A stretch of DNA of 56,028 bases from contig WELB01000275.1 in the NCBI GenBank assembly GCA_009602725.1, positions 47,645 through 103,672 on the forward strand, written 5' to 3'. The translations under genes were made by a program, and so were the position numbers. The DNA comes from Spirogloea muscicola (Eukaryota; Streptophyta; Zygnematophyceae; Spirogloeales; Spirogloeaceae). A model generated the notes under the pieces. That model did no database searches. It was not told where the DNA came from and worked only from the letters and a program-made list of their open reading frames with translations. Within the stretch, counting starts at the first letter, position 1; every line of letters starts with the position of its first letter. Shown piece by piece: positions 1 to 12,500 of this stretch.

Positions 1-201
1 GCAGAGCATACGCCTGAGCTCGTTGCAGACAGGTTGACACTCGACGTCGCAGAAATGACAGATAGGCTGCCGGCATACCCATCTGGGCTGGGAGCATATC
101 CTCGCGTCGTGCATATCCCAGACTCGCTATGTTCTCGAGTAGGGTATGGAAGCGAGGACCCAAGCAGCCGAAAGTGTCGATTGCGGCCCGGAGGGGGTTA
201 A
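1..201 (+). other. open reading frame running in from the left edge, unrecognised
   Basis: Frame 1 is open from the first base to a TAA ending at about 201, giving some 66 residues with no start inside the window. I do not recognise the protein. It could be the last exon of a gene lying to the left, part of a mobile element, or chance. The sequence following it (from about 380) resembles the dispersed repeats seen elsewhere in the window, which makes a repeat origin at least as likely as a host gene. Confidence 0.2.
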
Positions 202-2989
202 ATTTCCTTGCAACAAGAGTCGTCCTTGTGCGGCAGCAGCTCCGCTCCCCCGTGGGGAAGGTCCTTGCCAAAAGTTTGGCAATGGCTGTGAAACCGTACG
301 GACAAGAAAGGTGCACATAGGTGGACGAGAGATGGACCAGAGGACAGTGGCTGAGGGTGGCCGTAAGTCAGAATGAAGCCCCGTAAGAGGCAGTGGCAAG
401 AAGAAGCTCTTCTTAAGGGGGCAATATGTTTGAAAGGCCAGCTCAAAGGAATGAACAAGGTTCACTCGTTCGAGAGGTCGGCCTGAATAAAGGTGTGAAC
501 GAGAGCTGAGCCGAGCAATGTTTAGATTCAGAGATGAAGTCGCACTCGCAGACGCACTCGCACTTAGACATCAGCGCCGCAGTAGACTCGCCTATGGCGC
601 TGTTGTCACCTTTTGGCACCAGCCAGCAAATGTTCCCAGAGGGAAGGTGCCCAACCTTGCACGGAGCTGCTGATGGGGTTGGACTGGAGCAGCTGACCGA
701 GTTGAGTGGGCTTCGTCTCAGTGGCACCTTCCGCACCACCTTACCCCGTGTATCTTGTTAGCTGGCACTGTAAGAGAGCCACTGCGCCCAAGTGAGACTG
801 CTCTCGCTGGCAGCACATTGACGGCTTTAAAGGCCAGCCAAACTGTGTACGAAGGATTTTGTGGGTGAAATGTCTCACATTACTGAAGCTCGCCCAAAGA
901 GGGGCCGCTCAGTATCCCCTCGTCAGCAAGACGAAGAAGTGAAATAGGAACCACAGCTTCCTGTCCGAACGGCTGGCTATCAAAACAGCCAATGTTACTG
1001 CCGCTTCTACTGGGCAAAATGCTACCCAACCCTGACCCACGGGTCTTCTCTTATGCTCTTTGATCCGTGGCCGCATCCAGCACGTCGCAAGGCTTCGGTC
1101 ATGTACAAGCGGCGAACTTACAGTGAAGGTTGCCCTTCTTGCGCCTTAGATATTCATGCAGGCCTGTCCTGCCTGAGAGGGCAGTACTGAAAGAGGGGCC
1201 GCTAAAGTCCAGTACCGACATGGTGCATCCTCGAAGACATCATTCAGGTCCTTAGCCCTCTGAGCAAAGCCTACCAATACAGGTCGATGCAGATTGACAA
1301 GAGCAGCTCAATAAGGACAATAGAGTCTCTCATGTTGACATTGAAGCTAAGGCCCACACATTTCGCATTTTCACAATTTCACATTCGAACAGCTAGGGCG
1401 TCGTCTGCTGCGACGTGCCCACATTTCTCAAAGGAAAACAATTGATGTCTGCGCGTAGGAAGGGCTGTATTCCACGATTTCTTCTCTGGTCTTCCAAGGC
1501 AAAAGTAGGACCAGGGTCTCAAATAAGTGGCAGGCTCACTCTGCGATCGTACAGCATGCTTTTGACCGGCCCTTCTATTCTTAGGGATGCTCTCGCTATC
1601 ATGCAGAATAGCACAAGAACTGGCAGATTGCGTGGGAGCCGTTTTCAACAGGAGGAGTCACTGGATCGTTGCTGAAAGAGAGGCAGGCAGGGGTGCTGAG
1701 GCTCATGAGGAATCTAATAGGTACATCTAAGCTGCTGTGCTTCTCAACTTGCTTGCTGGACCCATCGAGGCCAGGCCAGCTGGCGAGAAGCTGGTCAAAA
1801 GGTGAGGAATGCCTTAGCAGGCCTTAGCAGGTGTTGTCTCACCTCTACTCCTAGGTCAACAACCCCTTAGCATATCTGATGGTGAGATGAGGATAATGCA
1901 TTGGGTACATATATTCCATTTCCTTCTAATTTACGCACTTGATTCGTAGCTGCTCAACATGCAGAGGCCGCATCCAGTGTCTTCGACTTGCAAATTTGTA
2001 TCACACTGACCACGTTGGGCACGACAGCATGTATGACAGGTATCCCACAGGTGTGCAGGTCAGACTGCCATCACGACTTTGTTGGTGCTGGCAGTGCCAA
2101 CAGCAGTCAATCACCGAGCCAAGCAATGTGCCCAGGTAACGACCAGAGAATAACAAGCCTATTTTGCACTGCTCAAATGGGGAAAGCTTTCTGCCGCTCC
2201 TGTCTCTGGAGGTGACTGCTGTAGTTGGAGGCATGCAGCCAGTGATCAATTGCTTCCAGCTCCGCTTGACGTGCGCCTGGCCTGCAGGTTGGTACATCGT
2301 GCCGCACAGCTGCGCAACTTTCAGATGCCACCTCTTTGTTGCTTACGACAGCATCTTCTCAGATGCTTGCCTCCACTCAATTGGCTGCATTGTACCACAA
2401 CGAGCCAGGACGTGCTGTCCCACATGCAATTGGTCATATGGCCATGGTTACCCCGGCACAGTGGCTAGCGTGGTTGCTATTTCTTTCCCCTGCAGAGAGG
2501 CATGCAGATGAGGTTTCTTGGTGCTGCAACAGCTTGCTGTCAAAGGCTGCTTAGCAGCACGGCAACTCCACGAGCTTCATCAGCTGCCAGAGGCCTGCAG
2601 CCTTGGAGAACCTGGTCAAGAATGGTCAAGATGAAAGAGAGCGGACACATACACTAGCTACCTTGCAGTGGACTTGTGCTTCCATGACATTGGTGCACGT
2701 ACTGCCCAGCACGGTCACGGTCAGTCTGCAGGATGCCCGTTGCATAGGTACCCCGATATGCTGAATCCTTACTCTAACCCAACCCCAAAATTGCATGAGT
2801 GTTCGCGTCACAGCGTGGTCAAGCCTGCACCTGGTGCTAGGCGCCTTGACCTGGCTTGTGGGCCTCGGGCAAGGTATTACTGTCAACCTCAAGAGCAGAC
2901 TGAGGTAAGCAAGTTCCATCCGGGACCTCGGTGGCTGCTCTCTAAAACTGTCCTGTGGCCGAAGTCACTCACTGAGCGAGCACACGAGT
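202..2989. other. gene-poor stretch with repeat fragments
   Basis: I find no convincing coding exon on either strand in this 2.8 kb. Open frames are short, and none resembles a family I know. Fragments of the dispersed repeat appear: a hairpin GGCTGGCTATCAAAACAGCC at 973-992, and weaker related text around 425-470 and 830-910. A short tandem (gccttagcag twice) lies near 1811-1830. The right part is the 3' flank of the minus-strand RPAC2 gene. Confidence 0.4.
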
Positions 2990-3693
2990 TCAGACATCCA
3001 TGGGTGCGGGAGCATCCAGCTGCTTGGACTTGAAGTCGGCCACCGCGTCTTCGAAGGTCGCTCTCACAAATTCACAGATGGAAGCCAAGTCCTCGAGCGC
3101 GTCTTTGAATACGTCCTGGGCTGGATCACCTGAGCCCACGAGGAACAACGTGCCAGTGCAGGCATGTGAACGCTGTTAGCGCAAGGCCACAGTCATTCTG
3201 CGCCCACTCCGACCAGGCTGCCACTGGAGGAAGCGACGGCATCCCTGTGAGGCCGAGGAGCACGCCGTTGCAGGGCAAAGGTTCACGGACGAGAGCCTGC
3301 TGAGCTCGGCCCTGGACACGGCGCCGGGACCCGACGGCCGGACCTGTGGTCTGCACGCGCACGTTCACCCGCGCCTCCGAGGGGTGCGGCACCGAGTAGC
3401 CGCAGAAGGCCACGCGCGGGCTGGCCGCCGCAGCGCGCCGCCGGGGGATCAGACTGCCGCTCCGCGCCACAGCAGCCGCCGCGCGCGGAGCTCGCAGCAG
3501 GCCCGAGGCTGCCGTGCGGGCAGAGGGGGCCGCGGCCTCACTCCTGGTTGAGCACGACGCGCAGCGCGTTGCCGAGCGTGTGGTCCTCGTCGGCCAGCGA
3601 GAAGGTGGACGCGTCCGCCGCCGCCGCCGCCGGCGCCGCGCCAGCGGCCGCGCCGTTGGCAGCGCCAGTGGCAGCGCCCTGCTCCTCCACCAT
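2990..3693 (-). CDS. RPAC2: RNA polymerases I and III subunit RPAC2 (AC19)
   Basis: AC19/RPAC2 is the small alpha-like subunit that pairs with AC40 in the assembly platform of RNA polymerases I and III in the nucleus. Three exons on the minus strand (3542-3693, 3344-3420, 2990-3129) join in frame into 122 residues. Start is ATG at 3693 and stop is TGA at 2990-2992. After an Ala/Gly-rich tail of about 30 residues comes the family core: DEDHTLGNALR near residue 36, then FCGYSVPHPSEARVNVRVQ, the typical polymerase L-subunit heterodimerisation signature. A C-terminal helix (DVFKDALEDLASICEFV) follows. Length matches the family (about 110-140). Both introns have GT-AG ends. The first exon sits in a GC-rich island shared with the divergent CDP-DAG synthase gene. 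The Ala/Gly N-terminus is poorly conserved in the family, so the exact start is slightly uncertain. Confidence 0.93.
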
Positions 3694-3873
3694 CTGGCCG
3701 AGGCGCCGCCGCCGCCGCCGCCGCCGGGCGCGGCTGGGAGCTCGGCTCTGAACCCCTAGCTGCTAAACGCTGGCCCGTCCTCCGGGGCCGGGGGGGGGGG
3801 TGTTTCCCCTGCCACAGTCAGCGTCAGTCAGAAGCGCTGACGGAAGGCCAGCGCGACAGCACCTGGGCCCGCC
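3694..3873. promoter_or_regulatory. divergent promoter between RPAC2 and CDP-DAG synthase
   Basis: Only 180 bp separate the two start codons, which face away from each other, so core promoters and 5' UTRs of both genes must share this interval. It is GC-rich, with a CCG/GCC run at 3703-3727 and a G run near 3790-3800. I see no clear TATA box. Promoter status is inferred from layout alone. Confidence 0.55.
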
Positions 3874-6209
3874 ATGGCGTGGCCCGCCGCCGCCGCCGCC
3901 GCTGTCGTCGTCGCTCCTGCCGTCGTTGCTGCCGCTGTCGCTGCCGCTGCCGCCGTCCCAGATGATACATCAGCGGGCATCGAGCGCGCGTTGGCCGTGC
4001 CAAGAAGGTACGGGTAGGCGTGGACGACCGGATCTGCCCTTGAGGAGGTTTTTACCGGAAAACTCCGTCCACCGGTACATAAACCGGCGCATTGGCAAGA
4101 CACGCTCTGAACATTGTCTCAGAGATCATTTGTCTGTATTGTTGACTGTATCATCTACGGGGGATGCATTGTATGCATCTTTGCATGTACAAAGACCCGC
4201 TAGTCGGGCAAACAGCGATAGAGCACTAAGTCCATAANTGTAATGCTGACTGCTGCTGTCGAGCTGCGCCGCGGCGGTGCCTGGCCAGGCGCGCCCCGCG
4301 GCGCGCGGCGACGGCGTGCGCGGCCACGGGGCAAGCGCACGACGGCGGCCCCTGCCCTCGCCCGGCCACCACGTCGGCCTCCGCCGCTTCTGCCGCTGCT
4401 GTTGCTGCTAGCAAAGCCTCCCACCGGGCTTCCGGCGGGCGGAGCCGCTGGGGCTCCCTCCTCAACCGCGTCGTCTTTGGCACCCTCATTGGCGCCATGG
4501 CCATTTCCAGCATCGTCGCTGGCGGCTGGGTCTTCACCGCCTGCCTGGCTATGATGGGCATCCTGGTGAGCCCTGGTGCATTGCAGTCAGTAATGTGTTG
4601 CTGAAGCGTGGCACGCTGCACGTTCGCGGGCTCCATGAAGAGCCAGAACCCGGTTAGAAGCTCTACAGCTGCCGTGTATCCGTCGCGCAATGCAGGGGAC
4701 ACGGGAGTACTTCGGGCTTGCGCATGCCAAGGCCTTGGCGAGGGGCTGGACCCCGGCCCCCCCAATTGCCACAATGGTCTCTGCCACTCCACGCCCTGTC
4801 TGATGCCATAGCTCGCACAAGCAATATGTCATTGTAAACTGTCTTCCTGCACACATAGCCTTCAGATGAGAGGACAATTCAAGCAACAAGGAGTTCATGA
4901 TGTTCTTGCATTTGTTCCCGACTGACTGAGCAAATGGAGCCTTCACAGGCATGCACCTTAATGTGCACGGCTCTGCCGGTCATGACGTACTACTTTGGGG
5001 GCCACATCATCTACGGCGTAGTCACTGCCACCTGCCTCGTCGCGGCTGTCCTGCTCATTCAGGTGACGCCCCACCCCATGCCCAGGGGCATTGAGGCTTA
5101 TCAGCCGTGCCATCTGCATCATACTTCCAAAGAGCACTGCAGGGCTGCAAGTAAAAGCCCTCACTCGGTCTTGCATGTTAGAGTGGTTTGATTGGATCAT
5201 GGGTGCCCCAGTCAAGCGGCAGCAGCATTCCAGTCAGCAAGGCCTGCGACTGACTCACAGATATCATACTATTTCTGACGGATTTTTATGCTCCTCTCCT
5301 CTTGCAGCCCACACGGCCACGGAAAGGCCAATTCACAAGTGCGCTCTTTGGGCTCTTCTATTGCGGATACCTGCCAACATTCTGGATCAAGCTGCGGTGC
5401 AGCTTGCCCAACTTCGGCCCCCTGCCGGCGCCGGCATTCTTGTCCTCGTGGCCGCTGCCCCAGGCAGCAACAAGCGAGTGGACTGTTGGGCTCGTGGCCA
5501 CCTTTGTGGCATTCTCGACTATCATTGCTGCCGACACGGGGGCTTACCTCGGCGGAAAGACGTTTGGGCGCACGCCCCTCATAGACATTAGTCCCAAGAA
5601 AACCCGGGAGGGTGCCTTAGGTGCGTCTCACTACAACCTGCAAGCTTGCCACCCGCTTCTCCGGCACTCAATGCCTGAACATTATAAATGACAAGGAATG
5701 CTGCAAGTAATTTTCACAGGTTGAAGGCTGGGTATGAAAATGCCGCATGCCTTTGGCACCTCACAACTTGCATACCTCCAATGTGCAGCTGGCCTCCTGG
5801 GCGCTGTTGGAGTAGCTGTCGGCCTCTCGAAGCTCTTCCTATGGCCCTCTTCCATCTTTAGGTTCGGGCAATGCCAGTTGTTTTGCAATTCTAGTGGATG
5901 GTGGTGAACTTGGAGTATCAGTAGTGACGCTATAGGATACATTTGCTTCAAGAGCATTTCATAGTCTGCTGCCTAACACAGCTGTGCTGGCGAAGTCTGT
6001 GCAGCTCCGCCACTCTCGGTGTCCTGGTGTTTATGGCATCCCTCTTTGGGGACCTGACTGAGTCCATGCTGAAGCGCGATGCCGGTGTGAAGGACTCAGG
6101 TCAGCTCATTCCTGGGCACGGTGGCATCCTGGACCGCGTAGACAGTTACATCTTTACTGGTGCCTTAGTCTACTCCTTTGTCAAGGTCGGCCTCCCCTTA
6201 TTTGGCTGA
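3874..6209 (+). CDS. CDP-diacylglycerol synthase (phosphatidate cytidylyltransferase), plastid type
   Basis: The enzyme makes CDP-diacylglycerol from phosphatidate and CTP, the precursor of phosphatidylglycerol and phosphoinositides. It resembles the plant plastid isoforms CDS4/CDS5. Seven exons (3874-4007, about 4289-4565, 4696-4797, 4949-5062, 5308-5620, 5789-5861, 6005-6209) keep frame for 405 residues. The N-terminus is Ala/Val-rich and Arg-bearing, fitting a transit peptide. Several membrane segments follow, for example [19 protein letters not shown] and [19 protein letters not shown]. The stretch [20 protein letters not shown] and the cytidylyltransferase signature at residues 358-384 ([13 protein letters not shown], then [11 protein letters not shown]) carry the family Asp/Lys/His residues. 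Exon 2's acceptor is the least certain junction: I chose CCAG at 4285-4288 because it alone restores frame among the nearby sites I tested. One N at 4238 lies in intron 1. Targeting is inferred, not shown. Confidence 0.93.
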
Positions 6210-6582
6210 CCTGCCCGGACCCAGAAAGGCGATGGCTGGACGCTTCAGCTACAGCTCAGCATCAAATGCTTTGCTCGACTTTCAACATCAGAAGCAGCCA
6301 TCAATTTTGCCGCCCTGAAAGTTCTCATAAGTGGATGCCGACCGTGCATAGTGCTTGAAGTGTCTTCGCAACCTCGTCATTTGCTTTGAAAGTGCAAGTC
6401 GTGAATAATCGGGTGGGCCTCACAAAAGTTGGTGAATATATGAAGCCCCAGGTGGATGGGGGTGCTAAGGCTTAGGTTTGATCAGCCGTAACAAATTGCT
6501 GAGTAGGGCATCAATGATTCACAGTACCGATCCCCTCTGCCATTGGCTTCTAGGCAGTCACATGCCATTGGCTTCTAGGCAG
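6210..6582. other. convergent 3' flank of CDP-DAG synthase and GCP5
   Basis: The two genes end 373 bp apart, so both 3' UTRs lie here. I see no exon or RNA gene. Its right end enters a 25-bp tandem duplication, described separately. Confidence 0.5.
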
Positions 6583-6590
6583 TCACAGTC
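6541..6590. repeat. 25-bp tandem duplication across the GCP5 stop codon
   Basis: Two consecutive 25-bp units, both beginning cattggcttctaggcagtca, occupy 6541-6565 and 6566-6590. The stop codon of the minus-strand GCP5-like gene (6583-6585) falls inside the second unit, and the same triplet recurs in the first. The duplication therefore extends the 3' UTR without changing the protein end. Confidence 0.85.
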
Positions 6591-9500
6591 GCAAGGACCC
6601 ATCTGCTGATATGTAGTAATTGTTGAAGTTGAGGCCAGTCAACAGATCAGCCAGATGAGGCAGCTGATTGGTGTACTGCTTGGATGACAGCACCTGCAAG
6701 AGTCATGCAGGCAGATCTGCATGTGAGCAAGTGAAGCAGCCAACTCTTGTGTTCCTCCAAATGAGATGCACACCACATTGCCCAGGGCTTTCAGTGAGTC
6801 AAGAGTTGCATCAAACCCTTAGCATGAAGGTAACGCCCTTGTCAAATGCATCCTCCAAGAGAAGCAGCTCCTCATCAAGAAGAACAGTGTCGGAGAGTTC
6901 TCCTATGGACCTAAGCCTCATGCTGAGCTTGCAGTATTCCAGAGCTACTCCCAGGAGCTTGTGTATCCTTGCTGACATCAAGAGTGACTGTACATACACA
7001 AAATCTGTCCATCAGTAGACTCTACCTGAGGTCAGTGCAAGAGCCAGAAAGGCCTGGGCCTAACATTTTCACATCTTGCGAGGGTCACCATAGATATCCT
7101 GCCAAGTTTACCACCAAGCTGACAGCAGATGTAAGCAGGGACCCTCAGTTGGAAAGTGAGGAGGGCAGTGATGGATCCAAGAAATGCTCACAAATCTATC
7201 TGGGGTGAGAAAGCAACACTGCTGTATGGATAGCAGATAAGCACTGTGATCATTGATGACATTCTTAAGAGAAGTAGCTACAGCCAAGTTGCCACATAGC
7301 TGTATCCATGCTTGCACCAGTATCTGTCATACTACAAGCGAGTCTTAGCAGCAGTTGCATGCTTGCCAGCTTCCTCAACTGGAGTATCGTGTGGCAACCT
7401 GTAGGCCAGTGAGCATCACGCATCGACAAGCCGACAAGGCAAAAGCCTATGCAGAGCACATGGGACAGAATCGTAGAAAACCAAAACAGCTCCTTACAGC
7501 AAACAACACCACCTTAGCCCTTATATTACTGATCTTCATAGGTAGGGGAAGCTTGATCTTGACTTTGCAAATAAACTGCGTGACACTACATCTACTGCTT
7601 GACGCTACTGAAGAGTACTCAAGAGTGCAGGGTGCATCTTCCGTACGTGCTTGGTGACGAACTGATGTAAGGTATCAACGAAATGCAGCAGCCTCTGCTC
7701 CATCAACTTTGATCGTCTACTGCAGAAATGCCTTGTGGCATGCCCCTGCTGCCATACCATTCCCACTCTGCATATTGCATTATTACCAAACAACTTGGGG
7801 TAAAGCTAGCTGGATGCAGACTGTTGCAAAGTGTGCTGCTACATTACAAGCTTGGCCTTTGGCTGTAATTTTCTCAACTTAAGCAGTACATTGATTCGAC
7901 AAGCAAGCCTGCTAAACTGGACAAATTTTCTTTGCACCTTCCACGAAGAACGCCGCACTTGTGAGAGAGCGTATTTAGCCCGCTTCACCTTCATCAGAAA
8001 GACCATCACCTGAGCAGCACCGCCATGCAGCTGTAAACATGACAATCAAGGATGCTTGTATATTGAAGATGAAAATGGGGTTCCAACATAGCTTTGGCAA
8101 GTTCATCAGTGCAGGCTTGCAAATTGCATCAGCGATTGCGGTGCCTCACCTCGTTGTACACCAAACATGCAGCCTCAGAAACAATCAAACGCACTGCCCA
8201 AGGCATCTGTGAGATGCCAACTCATGCAATATCAACGCACAGGTTCAAGCAGGTGAGCAGATTCTCAACCCTACCTTCCAATGTTCTGACCCTCAGCGCA
8301 CAAGGCAGTATTGGTATGAAGACTGGATGGCAGATGCATCTACTCCTGCTTGCCTAGAATCTAATTAAAGTCCCACCTCCTGCTTTGTTATCTATGATTG
8401 GCTCGTGTCCTGAAAAGGAGGTGACGAAGGGGCAACCTTATAAGAAAGTCGTATATGGTCAAGTGCGTCAATATTGATGGGATTTGTGTGCCTTGAAGAT
8501 GTGGTTGTCTGTAAACTTGCGACAGTCACTGTCACTGTGTTTAAGCCTGTTTCATGGATTTCACGAATGGAGTCCTGCAAGTACCTTCTCAGCACACCCT
8601 AATGATAAGGTCAATCTGTGCCGTGCAACCTTCCACGTCAGTGTGTAGAACACGCTGAGAACATTACATATCTGTACATGTCAAATCTCCACAGAGAGCA
8701 ACACTGCTTGTGCATGTGTCAATATTGACAGCATGAGAAGTCGTACATTGGACAGCATAATATCACCCTTATGCTAAGTACACAGTAATATCAGGAACAG
8801 CCAAGTCCTCAGCAATTGCTGAAGAGACATGACCATGATGGTACGATCTGGGCCATAGACGACCTGCAGCAATGCATTGAGTTCGCAGTCATCATCCCAG
8901 GCTTGCTCGATATCCAGTCTGACGAACAATTTCTCAGTAAAAGTCTGGAGGAGGTCACCTGAATGACGACAACCAACACGCAGCCAATTTACACCTTTTT
9001 GGACATTCCTCTCCAAGCATTTGCACAGTACCTTGCTTACTTCATGCGCTACATAGGCAGTCCAGTACTAGCAGATGACCTGTGATACTGCTATGCAGAT
9101 TTGTAACCCCATCAATTGGATATCCAGGATCGTTGTGCTGTACTTGATGTAGATACTTCCTACAGAAGGTAACAGATAAGATAGCTTCTTACCAGAAGGT
9201 AACAGATATAGGCTGCGCAAGAGAGAGAGCTCTTCACAGAGCCGCCAGTCCTTCATGAAGCATGATAATAGCCTCTGCTCAATGACACATATCTGTCGGA
9301 TGACAGACATATTAGGCCAGGTAGACCTGGTGCAGCACCCCAACCTCGAAGCTACGATTACCCAATATATCCAGTGCCAAAATCGACAAGAAGTAGTCCT
9401 GTTACCTGAGATCTCACATTTCTAAGCAACGCTTTCTCCAATAGCAGAGCAGGCAGCTGAAACTTCTCACAATGAGCCACCAGCGCTGTCTCTGCAGCTT

Positions 9501-12500
9501 TCCCCATAGCCACCTGATGCATGACAACATCCATCTCAGACAAAGAGTAAACACCGCAATAGGGCCATATCTCGTAAGCTCATATAGATGAGCTCTTGAT
9601 AGTTGCTTACTTGGGGCGTGGATGACAGGCTGCCTGGCCCAGGAGTTGTGAATGATAATTGGGGCAATAAGTCAGGATGTTGTGATGATAGCCTTTTGCG
9701 AGTGTCGACTTCACAGTCTGCAATGTCGTGATAGTCAGATATGTTGTCCTGATGCCCAGTTGTGATGGTCTTAGGATTCCTTGAATCAGACCGGCTTTGT
9801 TCAGTAGGTTCCTGTAGTGTGCTGCAAAAGTCCCTGAGAAGCATATTGTCGTTCTCTGAATCCATAGTTGATTCACAACATACTGAGACCTCCTTCACAT
9901 CTACAGGTTCTTCTGATCTTAAGGGAATGGTCTTCAACGAGCCTTCCTGAGTCATCCTAGGAAGCTCTGAATCACCAATAGCTCCAGCTGTGGCTTGCAA
10001 CAAGTTGGCTGCACATGATACTGGCATGGTCATCTGAGTGTCTTGTGGACATGTCCTCCTGACTTGTTGCAAAAATCTTAGTGAGGTCCCACTGTATAGG
10101 ATTTTCTGAGCATAGGGCTTCAAAAAGGACGGACAGAGGACCTTATCATCTTGATCCTCAACGTCATTAAGAGTCAAATATTCATCACCAGATGTCATTT
10201 CCCTGCCACTGGACCTGCATATACCAGAAGGAGTGTTATTGTCCAGAGCTCAAGCGCACTTATTCAATGTCCAAATTTGCAGGTGGGAAGTAAGAGTCTG
10301 GAAGTTGGCAGGTAGTAAGGAGATCAAATTGATAGTAATCTATGCATGTGAATAGGGGCCATGCACCATGTCTAGATATCTGTGGTGAGGTGCTTTGCAA
10401 TAACAGATGCAGGAGTTGTCTGTGAGATGCTCTCGTACTTTGTATCAGATGAGATTGAGCTGCTCGACAATCCAGGCCGTTCTTTGTCATGCTTGCGTAA
10501 CGTATGGCTTCGCCACCATGAGATTGGTGCTTCAGAGGCATTGACCTCTGCTTTGCACTTGATAAGAAACTGAAATTGAGGAGCTTGTGTTACTTGTTGA
10601 CGACAATTGCAACACAGTAAGCAGTTGTGCTCATGCATTTTGAGACATTCATATGCTCAGTACACTCACTTACCTCATTGCCTATATCTAGCAACACGCC
10701 TTTGTAGAGCCATGCATGAAGGTAAGTCACCATTGGCTGCATGGTGGCCATGAACAGTTGCAATAACAAAGAGTATGTGCTACCCTGCGGGGATATGAAA
10801 TGTCTGTCAGTAGAAGCAGCTGCTTGTCTTGGAAAGTGCATGGGGATTTGCTATGCACAGTCTAGAAGCAGCAAAACCGAATGTAAGTGGCCAAAGAGAT
10901 CACACTAGCAGAAAGGCATGTTAGCTAGCAGGACATGTATCTCTCGAAGGGGACTACCATAAGTATAGAATTTGTACGTCAATGCAGCATGCGTCAAAGC
11001 ATAAGAAGTCTGGCACAAAGACATGCAAGGAAGGAAGACAGAGCTTACCAGACTATCTTGGAACCAGCAAAATCTTGTCATCATGTTGTACAGGCCTGAT
11101 AGTAATGTGGCGGCTCCAACATCACCCGTTGCCTCCTCTTCAGTGCTCAAGTTTCTCAGGACTTGATGCAGCAAATTGGCATGCTTGCAGAATCTGGTAT
11201 GGTGTTTCATATCCACATCTTGTCAAAGTTGAGTTTCATGATTTAGAGAGTATGGGTGCGGTGAAGCGAACCTATTAAAAGGGATTATACCTACTTAGTA
11301 TAACAAGAGGTTGTGCAACTTGCCCACCAAGTCAACCTTCAATATTGTGACCCAGCAGTCTACCACACCTCCAATCACATCCAGGCTAAGCAAGGCAGGG
11401 TAAGTGCTTAGCAGCACGTCATGTGTAGGCTCTCGCAGACTTAAAATAAAGAAAAGCCTATTAGTTGCCTTGGGAGACCCTGCCTTGTCAAATTCTGGTG
11501 AAGTGTCAAGATGGTCAGCTGTTCGATGTCAAGCCCTTCTGCCGCCAGCATGTCATGCTCAATCAAGGTTGACCGTAGAACCTGCTGATCAGAAAGAAGT
11601 GGTTACTTTGTATTCAGAACATGAATTCATGGTCGTCAATATTCCAAGCGTGTCACCTACGTAATACTGAGGATTGACTGCACTCCTTGTGTGGCCTGGA
11701 CCCTAGTTTAGAACCTTCAAAGCAGTCCTAATGAATGTGATAGTGGTAAGGTTGGCTGCCCTCCTCATTGCTATTGTATGCAAGCTTAAGTACCTGTAGC
11801 TGGGCCGACATTGCTTCTGCGAAGGCCTGTATGGTTGCGCTGTGCTTAAATATTCCACTGCCATGACCGGCATAAGTTGACTGAATTACAATGTCGACAA
11901 AGGCTTGCACTCGCTGCAAGCTACTCGCAGCAGCCATGAGATGTTGCAGCGAGGACAGCACAGCGGTCGAAGACAGATGGGAGAAGCATATGCCCTGCCT
12001 AAGTACGAATTGCCTGCGCCCTTTGTCCCAAGTAAGGATGTCGCTTGGCAGGCCTTGCATCATGTGCAGCACATGTCTGACCTGTTTGACAAATCAATGG
12101 TATGAAGACATGAAACGCGTACATTTAGCACGCCTTGATCATGTGAAAAGTGCAAGACACTGTGCGCAAGCCTATAAAAGTTCTTCGTTGAGAAGAACAC
12201 AAGCACAATATGAGCACGACCTGTTGCCCCTCTGGAGCCTTTGAGCTATTTGTTAGCAGTCTTGAGCCACTGATGTACTTGCCAATGAGGTCTACTGTAA
12301 GCCACATCTACCTCATTTTGTAGAATGGGCTATGAACTTCATTCTCACCATTGCTGCTTCAGTGATGCATTGGGCTGGAGTCATGGCCCTTGATTGCAGT
12401 CCATGTAGGCAAGCATGCAAATTACCAGTCCTCTCTTCAAGAGCAGTCCTCTCTTGTGTAGTGTTACCTGCACATCTGCCACTATATTGTCAGATCTTCA

